Program-made: the position numbers and the translations under genes
The notes under the pieces: model-generated
The model's database searches: none
Seen by the model: the letters and a program-made list of their open reading frames with translations, nothing else
Told to the model about the DNA's origin: nothing
In this document: piece after piece, positions 1 to 7,429 of the stretch
How the letters are laid out: every line of letters starts with the position of its first letter
Numbering within the stretch: the first letter of the stretch is position 1
NCBI RefSeq assembly: GCF_015354575.1
Contig: NZ_JACAFQ010000032.1
Coordinates: forward strand, 1 to 59,105
Reading direction: 5' to 3'
DNA length: 59,105 nt
Source of the DNA: Pseudomonas sp. UFMG81
GTDB taxonomy: Bacteria; Pseudomonadota; Gammaproteobacteria; Pseudomonadales; Pseudomonadaceae

Positions 1-252
1 GTACTGGCCAGGAAAGACTTCACGCAAAGCATGAGCCGAAAGGGAAACTGCTGGGACAACGCAGTGGCTGAGAGCTTCTTCGCTACGCTGAAAAGGGAAG
101 AAGCATTCAGTGCATATCCCAGTAAACGACATGCTCAACTAGCCATCGCCAGCTATGTTCATGGTTTTTACAACAGCTGTCGGCTGCACTCCGCCCTTGG
201 CTACCGTTCTCCGAACGAATATGCCAAGAGCTTAAGGCAGAAGGCTAAATAG
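1..252 (+). CDS. IS3-family transposase OrfB (DDE integrase), 3' end only
   Basis: The frame is open from base 1, so the gene begins outside the window and only its last 83 codons are present. The residues include DNAVAESFFATLK, the segment of IS3-family integrase cores that carries the catalytic Glu of the DDE triad, followed by the typical HGFYNSCRLHSALGYRSPNEY tail region (seen as NSCRLHSALGYRSP). OrfB catalyses cut-and-paste or copy-out transposition of the element. No OrfA or terminal inverted repeat can be checked here because the left part is missing. The flanking 800 bases are repeat-rich, which suits an insertion-prone site. Confidence 0.9.
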   Translation, partial: VLARKDFTQSMSRKGNCWDNAVAESFFATLKREEAFSAYPSKRHAQLAIASYVHGFYNSCRLHSALGYRSPNEYAKSLRQKAK

Positions 253-544
253 CCAGCTTTTTGGCGTCCGTTGTCACGGGACAGGCCCACCAAAAAATGC
301 TCGCTCCATTCATACGGCCCCTACGCTGCGCTCCGGGGTTCCCTCACTCCGGTCTTGCTCCCGGGAGTACGCACCGAAGGGCCATCCATGGCCCATCGGT
401 GCTCGACGGGCATCCATGCCCGTCGCCTCCCTCCGCAAGCCCTCCGATCGGCCTCCTGAAGTCGCGAAGTTAGGGGCGGCGCCTATATTGGCGCAGCTGT
501 CGCTAGTTGTTTGTTTTGTTGAACTTCAAATTGAAGTCGCTGGC

Positions 545-636
545 AAGTCGCAGCGGCGAACCGCAGCTCCCACAGGGACTGCGCTGAACTCGAAACTTAC
601 GCGGTCATTGTGGGAGCCGGCTTGCCGGCGATGAGG
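545..636. repeat. REP pair (mixed types, facing)
   Basis: GTCGCAGCGGCGAACCGCAG followed by CTCCCACAG faces GTGGGAGCCGGCTTGCCGG and CGATG. Both share the GTGGGAGC head on opposite strands, but the palindromic bodies belong to two different REP subtypes. Confidence 0.8.
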
Positions 637-676
637 CCATTACAAACAACACATCAATAACAATTGAACACTCGCT

Positions 677-700
677 GCTCTTGCTCTTGCTCTTGCTCTT
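677..700. repeat. GCTCTT tandem repeat
   Basis: Four perfect copies of the hexamer GCTCTT, followed by a degenerate GCTTCT. It lies in the spacer of the long inverted repeat and outside any gene. Confidence 0.85.
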
Positions 701-910
701 GCTTCTAAGCGCGCAATAGTCCAGTCACCGCCAAACGCGACTTCAGGAGGCCGAACGTAGGACTTGCGGAGCGGGGCGATGGGCATGGATGCCCATCGAG
801 CACTGACCGGGCCATGGATGGCCCGTCAGTGCGTCCACGCGGGAGCAAGGCCGGAGTGAGGGAACCCCGGAGCGAAGCGTAGGGGCCGGATGATGGAGCA
901 GGCGGTTTTG

Positions 911-951
911 CCTACTTTTTCCAAGAAAAAAGTAGGCCGCCGTAAGGGCGG
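911..951. repeat. two adjacent hairpins
   Basis: CCTACTTTTT (911-920) pairs with AAAAAGTAGG (927-936). It is followed directly by CCGCC (937-941) pairing with GGCGG (947-951) around GTAAG. This double-hairpin block is a recurrent non-coding motif in Pseudomonas (from memory). It lacks a clean U tract after the second stem. Confidence 0.6.
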
Positions 952-1014
952 AAAGGTGACGAAAAGTCGCTATCGTGAATGGATATGCACCGAAATCTAA
1001 AAACCAGCACACTA

Positions 1015-1055
1015 GCCCCGAGCCCCGAGCCCCGAGCCCCGAGCCCCGAGCCCGA
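1015..1055. repeat. GCCCCGA heptamer tandem repeat
   Basis: Five perfect GCCCCGA units (1015-1049) and a shortened sixth end eight bases before the mlaA stop codon. The unit length is not a multiple of three, and the array sits in the 3' untranslated side of mlaA. Confidence 0.9.
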
Positions 1056-1062
1056 ACCCCAA

Positions 1063-1878
1063 TCACTCCGCTATCTGCAACTTCCGCGCCTGCGTATACA
1101 CATACCGCACCTTCTCATACTCAAACGGCGAGTTGGTCTGCCCATACCGGAAATTGGTGGTATAGCGCTTGTCCACCGCCCGCAGCACGATGATCTCCGG
1201 GTGATCCTCAGCCGTGTCGGCAACATCAAGGAAATTGACCGCCTGCTCACCCGCGTAGTCCACCACCAACCCCGTGGTATCCCGCAGGTTCGAAGGCCCC
1301 AGGATCGGCAGCATGATGTAAGGCCCCTCCGGCACCCCATAGACCCCCAGGGTCTGGCCAAAGTCCTCGCTCTGGCGCGGCAACCCCATCTTCGTCGCCG
1401 GGTCCCACAACCCACCCACCCCGATGATGGTGTTGAACATCAGTCGCGCGGTGATCTGCGCCGATCGCTTGGCCTTGAGCTGCAATACGCTGTTGAACAG
1501 GTTCGGCACATCACCCAGGTTGTTGAAGAAGTTGCTCACCCCGGTACGCACGAACCCAGGGGTGATATAGCGGTAACCATCGACCACCGGCAGGAACACC
1601 CACTGGTCGAAGCGGTAGTTGAAGTGGTAGATGCGCCGGTTCATCGACTCCAGCGGGTCGTAGATGTTCAACGCCTCGAGGGTAGAGCGCTCGAACTCGC
1701 GCTGGTCCAGCCCCGGGTTGAATTTCAGCGCCCGCAGCGGGTCGACAAAGCCGTCCGGCTCCACCGTGAGGGTGGCAGGCTGGTCGGCCTCGATCACGCT
1801 GGCGCGGGGCGCGACTTCGTCGGCCAGGGCGCAGCCGCTAGCGAGCAGGGCGGTGACGAGCAGCAGTCGGTTAACCAC
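1063..1878 (-). CDS. mlaA: MlaA/VacJ-family outer-membrane lipid transport protein
   Basis: MlaA is the outer-membrane component of the Mla system, which moves mislocalised phospholipids from the outer leaflet back to the inner membrane. The protein (271 aa) has an N-terminal signal (VNRLLLVTALLASGC) with a possible lipobox ASGC, and the family signature YDPLESMNRRIYHFNYRFDQ. I chose the GTG at 1878: a GGAG lies 7 bases upstream, it gives a proper signal peptide, and it overlaps the end of the upstream hydrolase gene by 8 bases. The longer open frame to 1974 adds a stretch without signal character. Whether the signal is cleaved at the Cys (lipoprotein) or after ALA is not clear from sequence. 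Confidence 0.9.
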   Translation of the reverse strand: MVNRLLLVTALLASGCALADEVAPRASVIEADQPATLTVEPDGFVDPLRALKFNPGLDQREFERSTLEALNIYDPLESMNRRIYHFNYRFDQWVFLPVVDGYRYITPGFVRTGVSNFFNNLGDVPNLFNSVLQLKAKRSAQITARLMFNTIIGVGGLWDPATKMGLPRQSEDFGQTLGVYGVPEGPYIMLPILGPSNLRDTTGLVVDYAGEQAVNFLDVADTAEDHPEIIVLRAVDKRYTTNFRYGQTNSPFEYEKVRYVYTQARKLQIAE

Positions 1879-3169
1879 GGAAAAACTCCAGCATGGCGTC
1901 GCTGTTGACGCGGTAATTGAGGTTGCCGCAGTGGCCGCCGTGGGGGTACAGGGTAAGGCGCTCGCCGAATACACGGCGCAGGAAACCGATATCGCCAGGG
2001 CCCAGGATCACGTCGTCGGCATTGTGCATCACGGCAATTTTCGGGCTGTCACGCAGGTAGTCCTCCAGCGCATACAGGCTCACCTGGTCGATCAGTTGCA
2101 AGATGCTGTTGCCATCGGTGCGCGCCCGCCACATCGGGATCACCTGCTCGGTCATGTAGCAGTCGAAGTCGCACTGCAGGGCGCGCTTGAAGAACGGCGT
2201 GAGGCTGCTGCCCTCGGTGATCGGGTACTTCGGCGGGATGATCAGGCCACGACGGTTGATCAGGTCGGAGGTGAAGGCGATATCGGCCGCCGAGAAGCGG
2301 AACGAGGTGCCGATCAGCATGGCCATCTGCTCGTTGGACAGGTGCTGGCGTGATTGCTGGAAGTCGTACAGCAGGGCCTCGTTGAGGTCGATGTAGCCCT
2401 TGTCCTGGAAGTAGCGGGTGAGTTTCTCCAGCATCAACTCATAGAACGTGGTGCTCTTGTCGATGCCCTTGACCCGGGTCTGCACCAGTTTGTCGAGGTT
2501 GCTGATCGAGGTGTACAGGTTGACCGGCGGGTTGAGCAGCAGCACCCGCTTGAAGTTGAAGCTGCGCCGGGTTTCATCCAGCTTGCTGACGAACGCCGCA
2601 TCCAGCGCGCCCAGGCTGTAGCCGGTGAGGTAGTAGTCGCTGACCGGCAGGCGAGGGTGCTGGGCACGCACTGCCTGCATGACCCGGTACAGGTCCTTGG
2701 CGTCCTCGCTCGACACCCCGGGGGTAGCGAAGCGCGAAGCGGCGCTCATGAAGTCATAGCTGGTGGGCGAGGACAGCTGCACCACGTGATAGCCGGCCTG
2801 GTAGAACAGCTTTTTCAGGTATTCATTGATCGAGCTGTGGTAGGGCGCGCCAGTGCCTGCGATCAGGAAGATCAGCGGCGCCTCGTGGTCTTGCTGGGCC
2901 AGGCGGTAGCGCAGCTTCTTCACTGACCAGAAATTGTCCGGCAGGGTGAACTCGCGCTCCGGGCGCAGGTTCAGGCTGTAGTCGGCCTGGTCGATGTCGT
3001 CGTCCTCCGGCAGCGTCGGGCGCTGGTCCGGCGGCGTGGTGGCGATGGTCGCCTCGAACGGGTTGGTCAACGGGTAGCCGTAGCTTGCGGCATCGATATC
3101 CCGCGCCGAAGCGGCCGCAGCCATGAGCAAGCCGCCGAGCAGGGCGGCGAGGCGCAAAGATCGAAGCAT
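1871..3169 (-). CDS. secreted alpha/beta-hydrolase-fold protein
   Basis: A 432-aa protein with a Sec signal (MLRSLRLAALLGGLLMAAAA, then SARD) and an alpha/beta-hydrolase nucleophile elbow GYSLG within DYYLTGYSLGALDAAF. IFLIAGTGAPYH may form the oxyanion strand region, and a late HGGHCGN holds a possible catalytic His. Database homologues are often labelled serine/threonine protein kinase, but no kinase motif is visible. The start at 3169 has GGGGA 7 bases upstream. The stop overlaps the mlaA GTG start, so the two are probably translationally coupled. That pairing suggests an envelope lipid substrate, an inference only. Confidence 0.75.
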   Translation of the reverse strand: MLRSLRLAALLGGLLMAAAASARDIDAASYGYPLTNPFEATIATTPPDQRPTLPEDDDIDQADYSLNLRPEREFTLPDNFWSVKKLRYRLAQQDHEAPLIFLIAGTGAPYHSSINEYLKKLFYQAGYHVVQLSSPTSYDFMSAASRFATPGVSSEDAKDLYRVMQAVRAQHPRLPVSDYYLTGYSLGALDAAFVSKLDETRRSFNFKRVLLLNPPVNLYTSISNLDKLVQTRVKGIDKSTTFYELMLEKLTRYFQDKGYIDLNEALLYDFQQSRQHLSNEQMAMLIGTSFRFSAADIAFTSDLINRRGLIIPPKYPITEGSSLTPFFKRALQCDFDCYMTEQVIPMWRARTDGNSILQLIDQVSLYALEDYLRDSPKIAVMHNADDVILGPGDIGFLRRVFGERLTLYPHGGHCGNLNYRVNSDAMLEFFRG

Positions 3170-3388
3170 GTAGTCCCCCAGAAAAACGCAAGGTGGTGCA
3201 GTCGGTACGCAGGCTAGGACCATGACGGGCAAGGCAAAGTTGCCTGCCGTTCATGCCTTTGTCGCGCCAGATGTTGTTGTGCATGGTAATGCGTGTCTTG
3301 TGCAACATAGCCGCAGGGCCATGATTTTGCCTTACATCGGCCTGTGAGCGATCATTCACGCATTCGATTACCGCTATTGGAGAACCGG

Positions 3389-3751
3389 ATGTCCCGTTCG
3401 TGGCCGGTCATTGTTCTGCTGCTGTTCCTGCCCCTGTGGCTGGCCGCCAGTTATGGCGTGCGTTATGGGCTGATGGAGGATGCCCAGTGGGTGGGCTCGT
3501 GCGTGGTACCGACCGATCTCTGGCAGTGCCAGGTACGTTCGCTGCTGGGGCTGGGGATTCATTTCCAGGTGATCGCCTGGAGTGCACTGGCGCTGGCGTT
3601 GCTCGCCCAGTTGATTCCGAAACGCCCAGGCTGGTGGCTGGCGGTGCTGGCGCTGGTATTCGGCTTGCCAGCGCTGGTGCTGTATACCGCCAGCATCGCG
3701 GTGTTCGCAGTAGTGCTGGCAGGGTTACGGTTGGTGCGGCGCAAGGCGTGA
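3389..3751 (+). CDS. small inner-membrane protein, unknown function
   Basis: A 120-aa hydrophobic protein with about three to four membrane segments: residues 5-25, 55-75 and 80-110. Two cysteines lie in the first periplasmic loop (WVGSCVVPTDLWQCQV). The ATG at 3389 has GGAG 6 bases upstream. It is transcribed divergently from the hydrolase-mlaA pair and is followed by a REP cluster. I do not recognise a characterised family. Confidence 0.7.
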   Translation: MSRSWPVIVLLLFLPLWLAASYGVRYGLMEDAQWVGSCVVPTDLWQCQVRSLLGLGIHFQVIAWSALALALLAQLIPKRPGWWLAVLALVFGLPALVLYTASIAVFAVVLAGLRLVRRKA

Positions 3752-3759
3752 CACCCTAT

Positions 3760-3977
3760 CGTGGGGCAAGCCCGCTCCCACCAGCGTGGGAGCAACTGTC
3801 TTGCGCAGGCCTCTGTAGGAGCGGCCTTGTGCCGCGAAAGGGGTGCGCAGCGCCCCCAGGATCTCGAGTACGCCCAAGATCGCCGGGGCCGCTTTGCGGC
3901 CCTTTCGCGGCACAAGGCCGCTCCTACAGAGAATGCGCAAGCCGGTCGGGGTGGGAGCGGGCTTGCCCCGCGATGGG
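3760..3977. repeat. nested double REP pair
   Basis: The outer pair GGGGCAAGCCCGCTCCCAC / GTGGGAGCGGGCTTGCCCC encloses an inner pair TGTAGGAGCGGCCTTGTGCC / GGCACAAGGCCGCTCCTACA. It lies between converging gene ends, where it could serve both strands as a bidirectional stem-loop barrier. Confidence 0.9.
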
Positions 3978-3981
3978 GGCC

Positions 3982-5535
3982 TCAGTGCTTACGCAAACTG
4001 CGCCACAACGCCCCCACCATCAGCACGCTGACCAGCGCCCAGCCCCACGCCTGCCGATTCGCCCACCCTTCCTGGAACAACTGCGGCGCCACCCCCGCAC
4101 CGACGATGAACGCCAGCAACGCCACCTCCGCCCGTGGCGCCGGCACCGGCCGCAGCAGGTACACCACCGCCGGCAGCAACAACGCCGCACTGGGGAAGCT
4201 GCGATAACGCGGATCGAAGACCATCGCCAGCATGCTCACCGCCGCCGCGAAGCCTGCCGCCAGCAACCACTTGCCGGCATGCCGCTCAAGCCAGGTGAAC
4301 AGCCGCTGCCGCCAGCCATCGCGCTGGGCCATGGCCAGTGCTGCGTGAGCCAGCACCACTAGATTGAGCCCCGCCAGCAGCACGGCCCACAGCCACTCCC
4401 CGGCGAACCGCGCATTGGTACGCATCAGTTCCCCCCACAGCCCCAGGCTGCCGGCACCGAGCGCGGTCAGCAGCGGCAGCAGCAGGGCGGCGCGTTGGTT
4501 AACTGGGCGACCGGCCAGCAGCAAGGCCATCAGCCAGAGGCCCGTCGACGCCAGCAACCACTGCGGCCACAGCGCCAGGTTGCTCACCGGCCCTTCGAGC
4601 ACGCCCTTGTCCTGGCGGTCGGCGTCGTACAGCCCCCAGTAACCGCCCACGGCGCCCTCGCTGGCGCGCTTCCAGGGCTGGTCAAAGGCCTCGATCAGGT
4701 TGTAGCGCCAGCCGTTGGCCTCGGCCAGTGCCACGAAACCACGAATGAATCGCGCCTCGTTGACCCGGCTCGGTACTGCCGTTTCGCGCTGGCGCCCCTC
4801 GCTGGGCCAGCCGGTTTCGCCGATCAGGATGTCCTTTGGGGCGAAGCGGTTGCCGAACACCTGGCGCACGCCGGCCACATGGGCCAGGGCCGCGTCGATG
4901 CCGCGCGGGTCGTCCTCCCAGTAGGGCAGCAGGTGGATCGTGAGGAAGTCCACCGCCGGCGCCACCTGCGGGTGCTGCAACCAGAACTCCCAGACATCGG
5001 CGTAGGTCACCGGCACCTGGACCTGGCGCTTCACCTTGCCGATCAGCGCGGCCAGGCGCTCGCCGGTGACCTCTTTGCGCAGCAGCGCTTCGTTGCCGAC
5101 GATCACCGCGCTGACCACGTCCGGGTTGGCATTGGCGGCGGCAATCAGCAGCTCGACCTCCTTGTCGGTGTCCACCGGGTTGGCATTGACCCAGGCCCCG
5201 AGCATTACCTTCAGGCCATGTTTGCGCGCCAGTGCCGGGATCGCCTCGAGGCCGGTCATCGAGTAGGTGCGGATGCACTGGAAGCGCTGGGCCAGCAGTG
5301 CCAGGTCGGCGTCCATGCGCGCCGGGCGCAGGCGAAATGGCTGGTCGAACGGTGATTGGTCCTTGTCGAACGGGGTGTAGGAGGCGCACTGCAACTTGTG
5401 CGTGGGGCTGGCGGCGTCGGGCAGGTTCACCGGCTTGCCGAGGCCATACCAGAGGGCGCCGAGACCGAGGAGGGCGAGCAGGCAGGCGAACAGGTAAAGC
5501 GTGCGGGGCATTGGGCGGTCCATCGTCAGGTTCAT
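3982..5535 (-). CDS. membrane-anchored GH17-family beta-glucan transferase/synthase-like protein
   Basis: A 517-aa protein with an N-terminal membrane segment (about residues 10-33) and a periplasmic GH17-like domain (about 46-310). The likely acid/base Glu is in VIVGNEALLR and the nucleophile Glu in LIGETGWPSEG. Some eight membrane helices follow to the C terminus. Homologues are annotated as beta-(1,6)-glucan synthases, and related pseudomonad GH17 domains act as glucanosyltransferases on beta-1,3-glucan chains, so a role in periplasmic or cyclic glucan branching is plausible. ATGs at 5535, 5523 and 5511 are all possible starts and none has a strong Shine-Dalgarno site. Confidence 0.8.
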   Translation of the reverse strand: MNLTMDRPMPRTLYLFACLLALLGLGALWYGLGKPVNLPDAASPTHKLQCASYTPFDKDQSPFDQPFRLRPARMDADLALLAQRFQCIRTYSMTGLEAIPALARKHGLKVMLGAWVNANPVDTDKEVELLIAAANANPDVVSAVIVGNEALLRKEVTGERLAALIGKVKRQVQVPVTYADVWEFWLQHPQVAPAVDFLTIHLLPYWEDDPRGIDAALAHVAGVRQVFGNRFAPKDILIGETGWPSEGRQRETAVPSRVNEARFIRGFVALAEANGWRYNLIEAFDQPWKRASEGAVGGYWGLYDADRQDKGVLEGPVSNLALWPQWLLASTGLWLMALLLAGRPVNQRAALLLPLLTALGAGSLGLWGELMRTNARFAGEWLWAVLLAGLNLVVLAHAALAMAQRDGWRQRLFTWLERHAGKWLLAAGFAAAVSMLAMVFDPRYRSFPSAALLLPAVVYLLRPVPAPRAEVALLAFIVGAGVAPQLFQEGWANRQAWGWALVSVLMVGALWRSLRKH

Positions 5536-5561
5536 GGGCGGGGCCGCCTCGCGGACCTACG

Positions 5562-5743
5562 CCTGCAAGCCGGCTCCCACAGAGAATCGCATGAACCCTG
5601 TGCGAGCAACTGTCTTGCGCATGAATCTGTAGGAGCGGCCTTGTGTCGCGAAAGGGGTGCGCAGCGCCCCCAGGATCTCGATTACACCTCAAGATCGCCG
5701 GGGCCGCTTTGCGGCCCTTTCGCGACACAAGGCCGCTCCTCCA
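5562..5743. repeat. REP cluster
   Basis: A single GCAAGCCGGCTCCCACAG unit is followed by a facing pair (TGTAGGAGCGGCCTTGTGTC at 5628 and GACACAAGGCCGCTCCTCCA ending 5743). It fills most of the roughly 450-base gap between the GH17 gene and the betaine-binding gene. The rest of that gap (5744-5986) is the leader of the latter. Confidence 0.9.
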
Positions 5744-5939
5744 GGATTTATGCGAGCCGCCAACACGTTAGCCGGTTTGCAGGCGTAGGGCCCGTGCGGG
5801 CTAACCAGTGATAGTAGCCCGGCGCCAAGTCTTTGGCATGCAAGGATCGCGCAGGCCGCCACCCACCGATGGCGCTAATGGCACAGTGCTGTCGCGGATC
5901 GTTCGTTGAAGGTCGCGCACAGAGCAGGTCGCCTTATGT

Positions 5940-5972
5940 GTCAGGTCGATGATGCAATCTCCAAGACCTGAC
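5940..5972. promoter_or_regulatory. 8-bp inverted repeat just upstream of the betaine-binding gene RBS
   Basis: GTCAGGTC (5940-5947) and GACCTGAC (5965-5972) are exact inverted copies with a 17-base spacer. The right arm abuts the Shine-Dalgarno GAGGGGA (5973-5979). It could be a repressor or activator site or an RNA hairpin next to the RBS. No regulator can be named from the sequence. Confidence 0.45.
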
Positions 5973-5986
5973 GAGGGGATGCTTTG

Positions 5987-6847
5987 ATGGCGACTATTAC
6001 AAGAATGCGACGTTTCCTGGGCGTGGGCACCGCCCTGGTATTGGCCATGAGCGCTGCGCAGGCCATGGCCAAGGAAGTCAGCATCGGCTACGTGGATGGT
6101 TGGTCCGACAGCGTGGCGACCACCAACGTCGCCGCCGAAGTGATCAGGCAGAAGCTCGGCTACGACGTGAAACTGCAGGCTGTGGCCACCGGCATCATGT
6201 GGCAGGGCGTGGCCACCGGCAAGCTCGACGCCATGCTCTCGGCCTGGCTGCCGGTCACCCACGGTGAGTACTGGACCAAGAACAAGGATAACGTGGTCGA
6301 CTACGGCCCCAACTTCAAGGATGCCAAGATCGGTCTGATCGTCCCCGAGTACGTCAAGGCCAGCAGCATCGAAGACCTCAAGACCGACCAGAGCTTCAAG
6401 CAGAAGATCGTCGGCATCGATGCAGGCTCGGGTGTGATGCTCAAGACCGAGCAGGCGATCAAGGACTACGACCTCACCGGCTACAAACTCACCGCCAGCT
6501 CCGGCGCGGCGATGACCGCCGAGCTCGGTCGCTCCTACGCCAAGCAGCAATCGATCGCGGTGACCGGCTGGGTGCCGCACTGGATGTTCGCCAAGTGGAA
6601 GCTCAAGTTCCTCGAAGACCCCAAAGGCGTGTACGGCGCGGCGGAGACGGTCAACAGCATCGGCAGCAAAGAGCTGGCGAGCAAGGCACCGGAAGTGGCC
6701 GAGTTCCTGAAAAAGTTCCAGTGGCAATCCAAGGATGAGATCGGCGAGGTGATGCTGGCGATCCAGGAAGGCGCCAAGCCTGAAGCCGCGGCCAAGGACT
6801 GGGTGGCCAAACACCCGGAGCGGGTCAAGGAGTGGACGGGCAAGTAA
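5987..6847 (+). CDS. glycine betaine/choline-type periplasmic substrate-binding protein (OpuAC family)
   Basis: A 286-aa OpuAC-fold binding protein with a signal peptide ending AAQAMA-KEVSIGY. It shows conserved elements of betaine/choline binders: GYVDGWSDSVATTN, GIMWQGVATGKLDAMLSAWL and VTGWVPHWMF, where Trp residues are expected to build the aromatic box for the quaternary ammonium. The ATG at 5987 follows GAGGGGA; the TTG three bases earlier is less likely. No ABC permease or ATPase gene lies nearby, so it must serve a transporter encoded elsewhere, as described for the orphan binding proteins BetX/CbcX of P. aeruginosa. Assignment to BetX specifically is a guess. Confidence 0.85.
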   Translation: MATITRMRRFLGVGTALVLAMSAAQAMAKEVSIGYVDGWSDSVATTNVAAEVIRQKLGYDVKLQAVATGIMWQGVATGKLDAMLSAWLPVTHGEYWTKNKDNVVDYGPNFKDAKIGLIVPEYVKASSIEDLKTDQSFKQKIVGIDAGSGVMLKTEQAIKDYDLTGYKLTASSGAAMTAELGRSYAKQQSIAVTGWVPHWMFAKWKLKFLEDPKGVYGAAETVNSIGSKELASKAPEVAEFLKKFQWQSKDEIGEVMLAIQEGAKPEAAAKDWVAKHPERVKEWTGK

Positions 6848-6872
6848 CAGTCCCTTAGGGCCAGTTTTGCTT

Positions 6873-6987
6873 CTTCGCGGGTAAATCGCAGCGGCGAACC
6901 GCCGCTCCCACAAGCATCTCCACAATCTTCAAGCTTGTGGAGATGCTTGTGGGAGCGGCGGTTCGCCGCTGCGATTTACCCGCGAAG
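6873..6987. repeat. perfect 53-bp inverted repeat (REPIN-like)
   Basis: Arms 6873-6925 and 6935-6987 are exact reverse complements around a 9-base loop (TCTTCAAGC). Each arm contains a REP core, GTGGGAGCGGCGGTTCGCCG on the right. It starts 25 bases after the betaine-binding gene stop and could act as a strong transcription-blocking or mRNA-stabilising hairpin, though no U tract follows. Confidence 0.95.
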
Positions 6988-7117
6988 GCGCCGTCACTTT
7001 GTTACGCAATCTGTAAAACACCCTTGCATCTAAGACTAAGGTCGTCTGGTTGGCGTCCAACGGCAGCATAAAGTGGAGTCGGGTTCTCCCTACATCTGTG
7101 CTGCTAGGACAAAAACA

Positions 7118-7429
7118 ATGAACGACAGCATTTACCGATCGATACAGAACAGTCCGCGCTTCAAGGAACTGGTCACCAAGCGCGAGCGTTTCGCCTGGAT
7201 CCTCTCGGCGATCATGCTCGGCCTCTACTGCGCCTTCATCCTCCTCATCGCCTATGGCCCGCACCTGCTCGGTGCCAAGCTCAGCCCTGGTTCGTCGATC
7301 ACCTGGGGTATCCCCCTGGGCGTCGGCCTGATCCTTTCGGCATTCGTGCTCACCGGCATCTACGTGCGCCGCGCCAACGGCGAGTTCGACCAGTTGAACA
7401 AGGCAATCCTCGAGGAGGCCAAGCAATGA
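7118..7429 (+). CDS. yjcH: DUF485 inner-membrane protein YjcH
   Basis: A 103-aa protein with two membrane segments (about residues 25-48 and 60-82) and the DUF485 pattern SPRFKELVTKRERFAW. yjcH is conserved directly upstream of actP in proteobacteria and is co-expressed with the acetate permease; its own role is unclear. The ATG at 7118 has AGGA 8 bases upstream. The last four bases overlap the actP start (ATGA), so the two are translationally coupled. Confidence 0.9.
   Translation: MNDSIYRSIQNSPRFKELVTKRERFAWILSAIMLGLYCAFILLIAYGPHLLGAKLSPGSSITWGIPLGVGLILSAFVLTGIYVRRANGEFDQLNKAILEEAKQ

Larger units (their letters stand above)
298..900. repeat. long imperfect inverted repeat (arms 298-466 and 736-900)
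   Basis: The left arm at about 298-466 is closely matched by the reverse complement of about 736-900. Shared blocks include TCCGGGGTTCCCTCACTCCG, GGGCCATCCATGGCCC-like and GGGCATCCATGCCC-like palindromes, and GGCCTCCTGAAGTCGCG at the inner ends. Each arm therefore contains two smaller palindromes. The roughly 270-base spacer holds a REP pair and a short tandem repeat. I see no open frame that would make it an insertion sequence; it resembles dispersed non-coding repeats of pseudomonads. Confidence 0.75.
253..1062. other. gene-free, repeat-rich stretch
   Basis: About 810 bases between the transposase end and the mlaA stop hold no convincing gene. Short open frames here overlap repeats and lack ribosome binding sites. 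The stretch contains a long imperfect inverted repeat, a REP pair, a hexamer tandem repeat, two adjacent hairpins and a 7-mer tandem repeat, each listed separately. Confidence 0.75.

Noticed and set aside
1015..1055. Possible CRISPR array
   Set aside because: The repeats are 7 bases, contiguous and without spacers; elsewhere REP pairs are inverted, not direct. No cas genes are present.
1871..3169. Serine/threonine protein kinase label for the gene upstream of mlaA
   Set aside because: There is no kinase glycine loop, HRD or DFG motif. A signal peptide and a GYSLG nucleophile elbow indicate an alpha/beta hydrolase.
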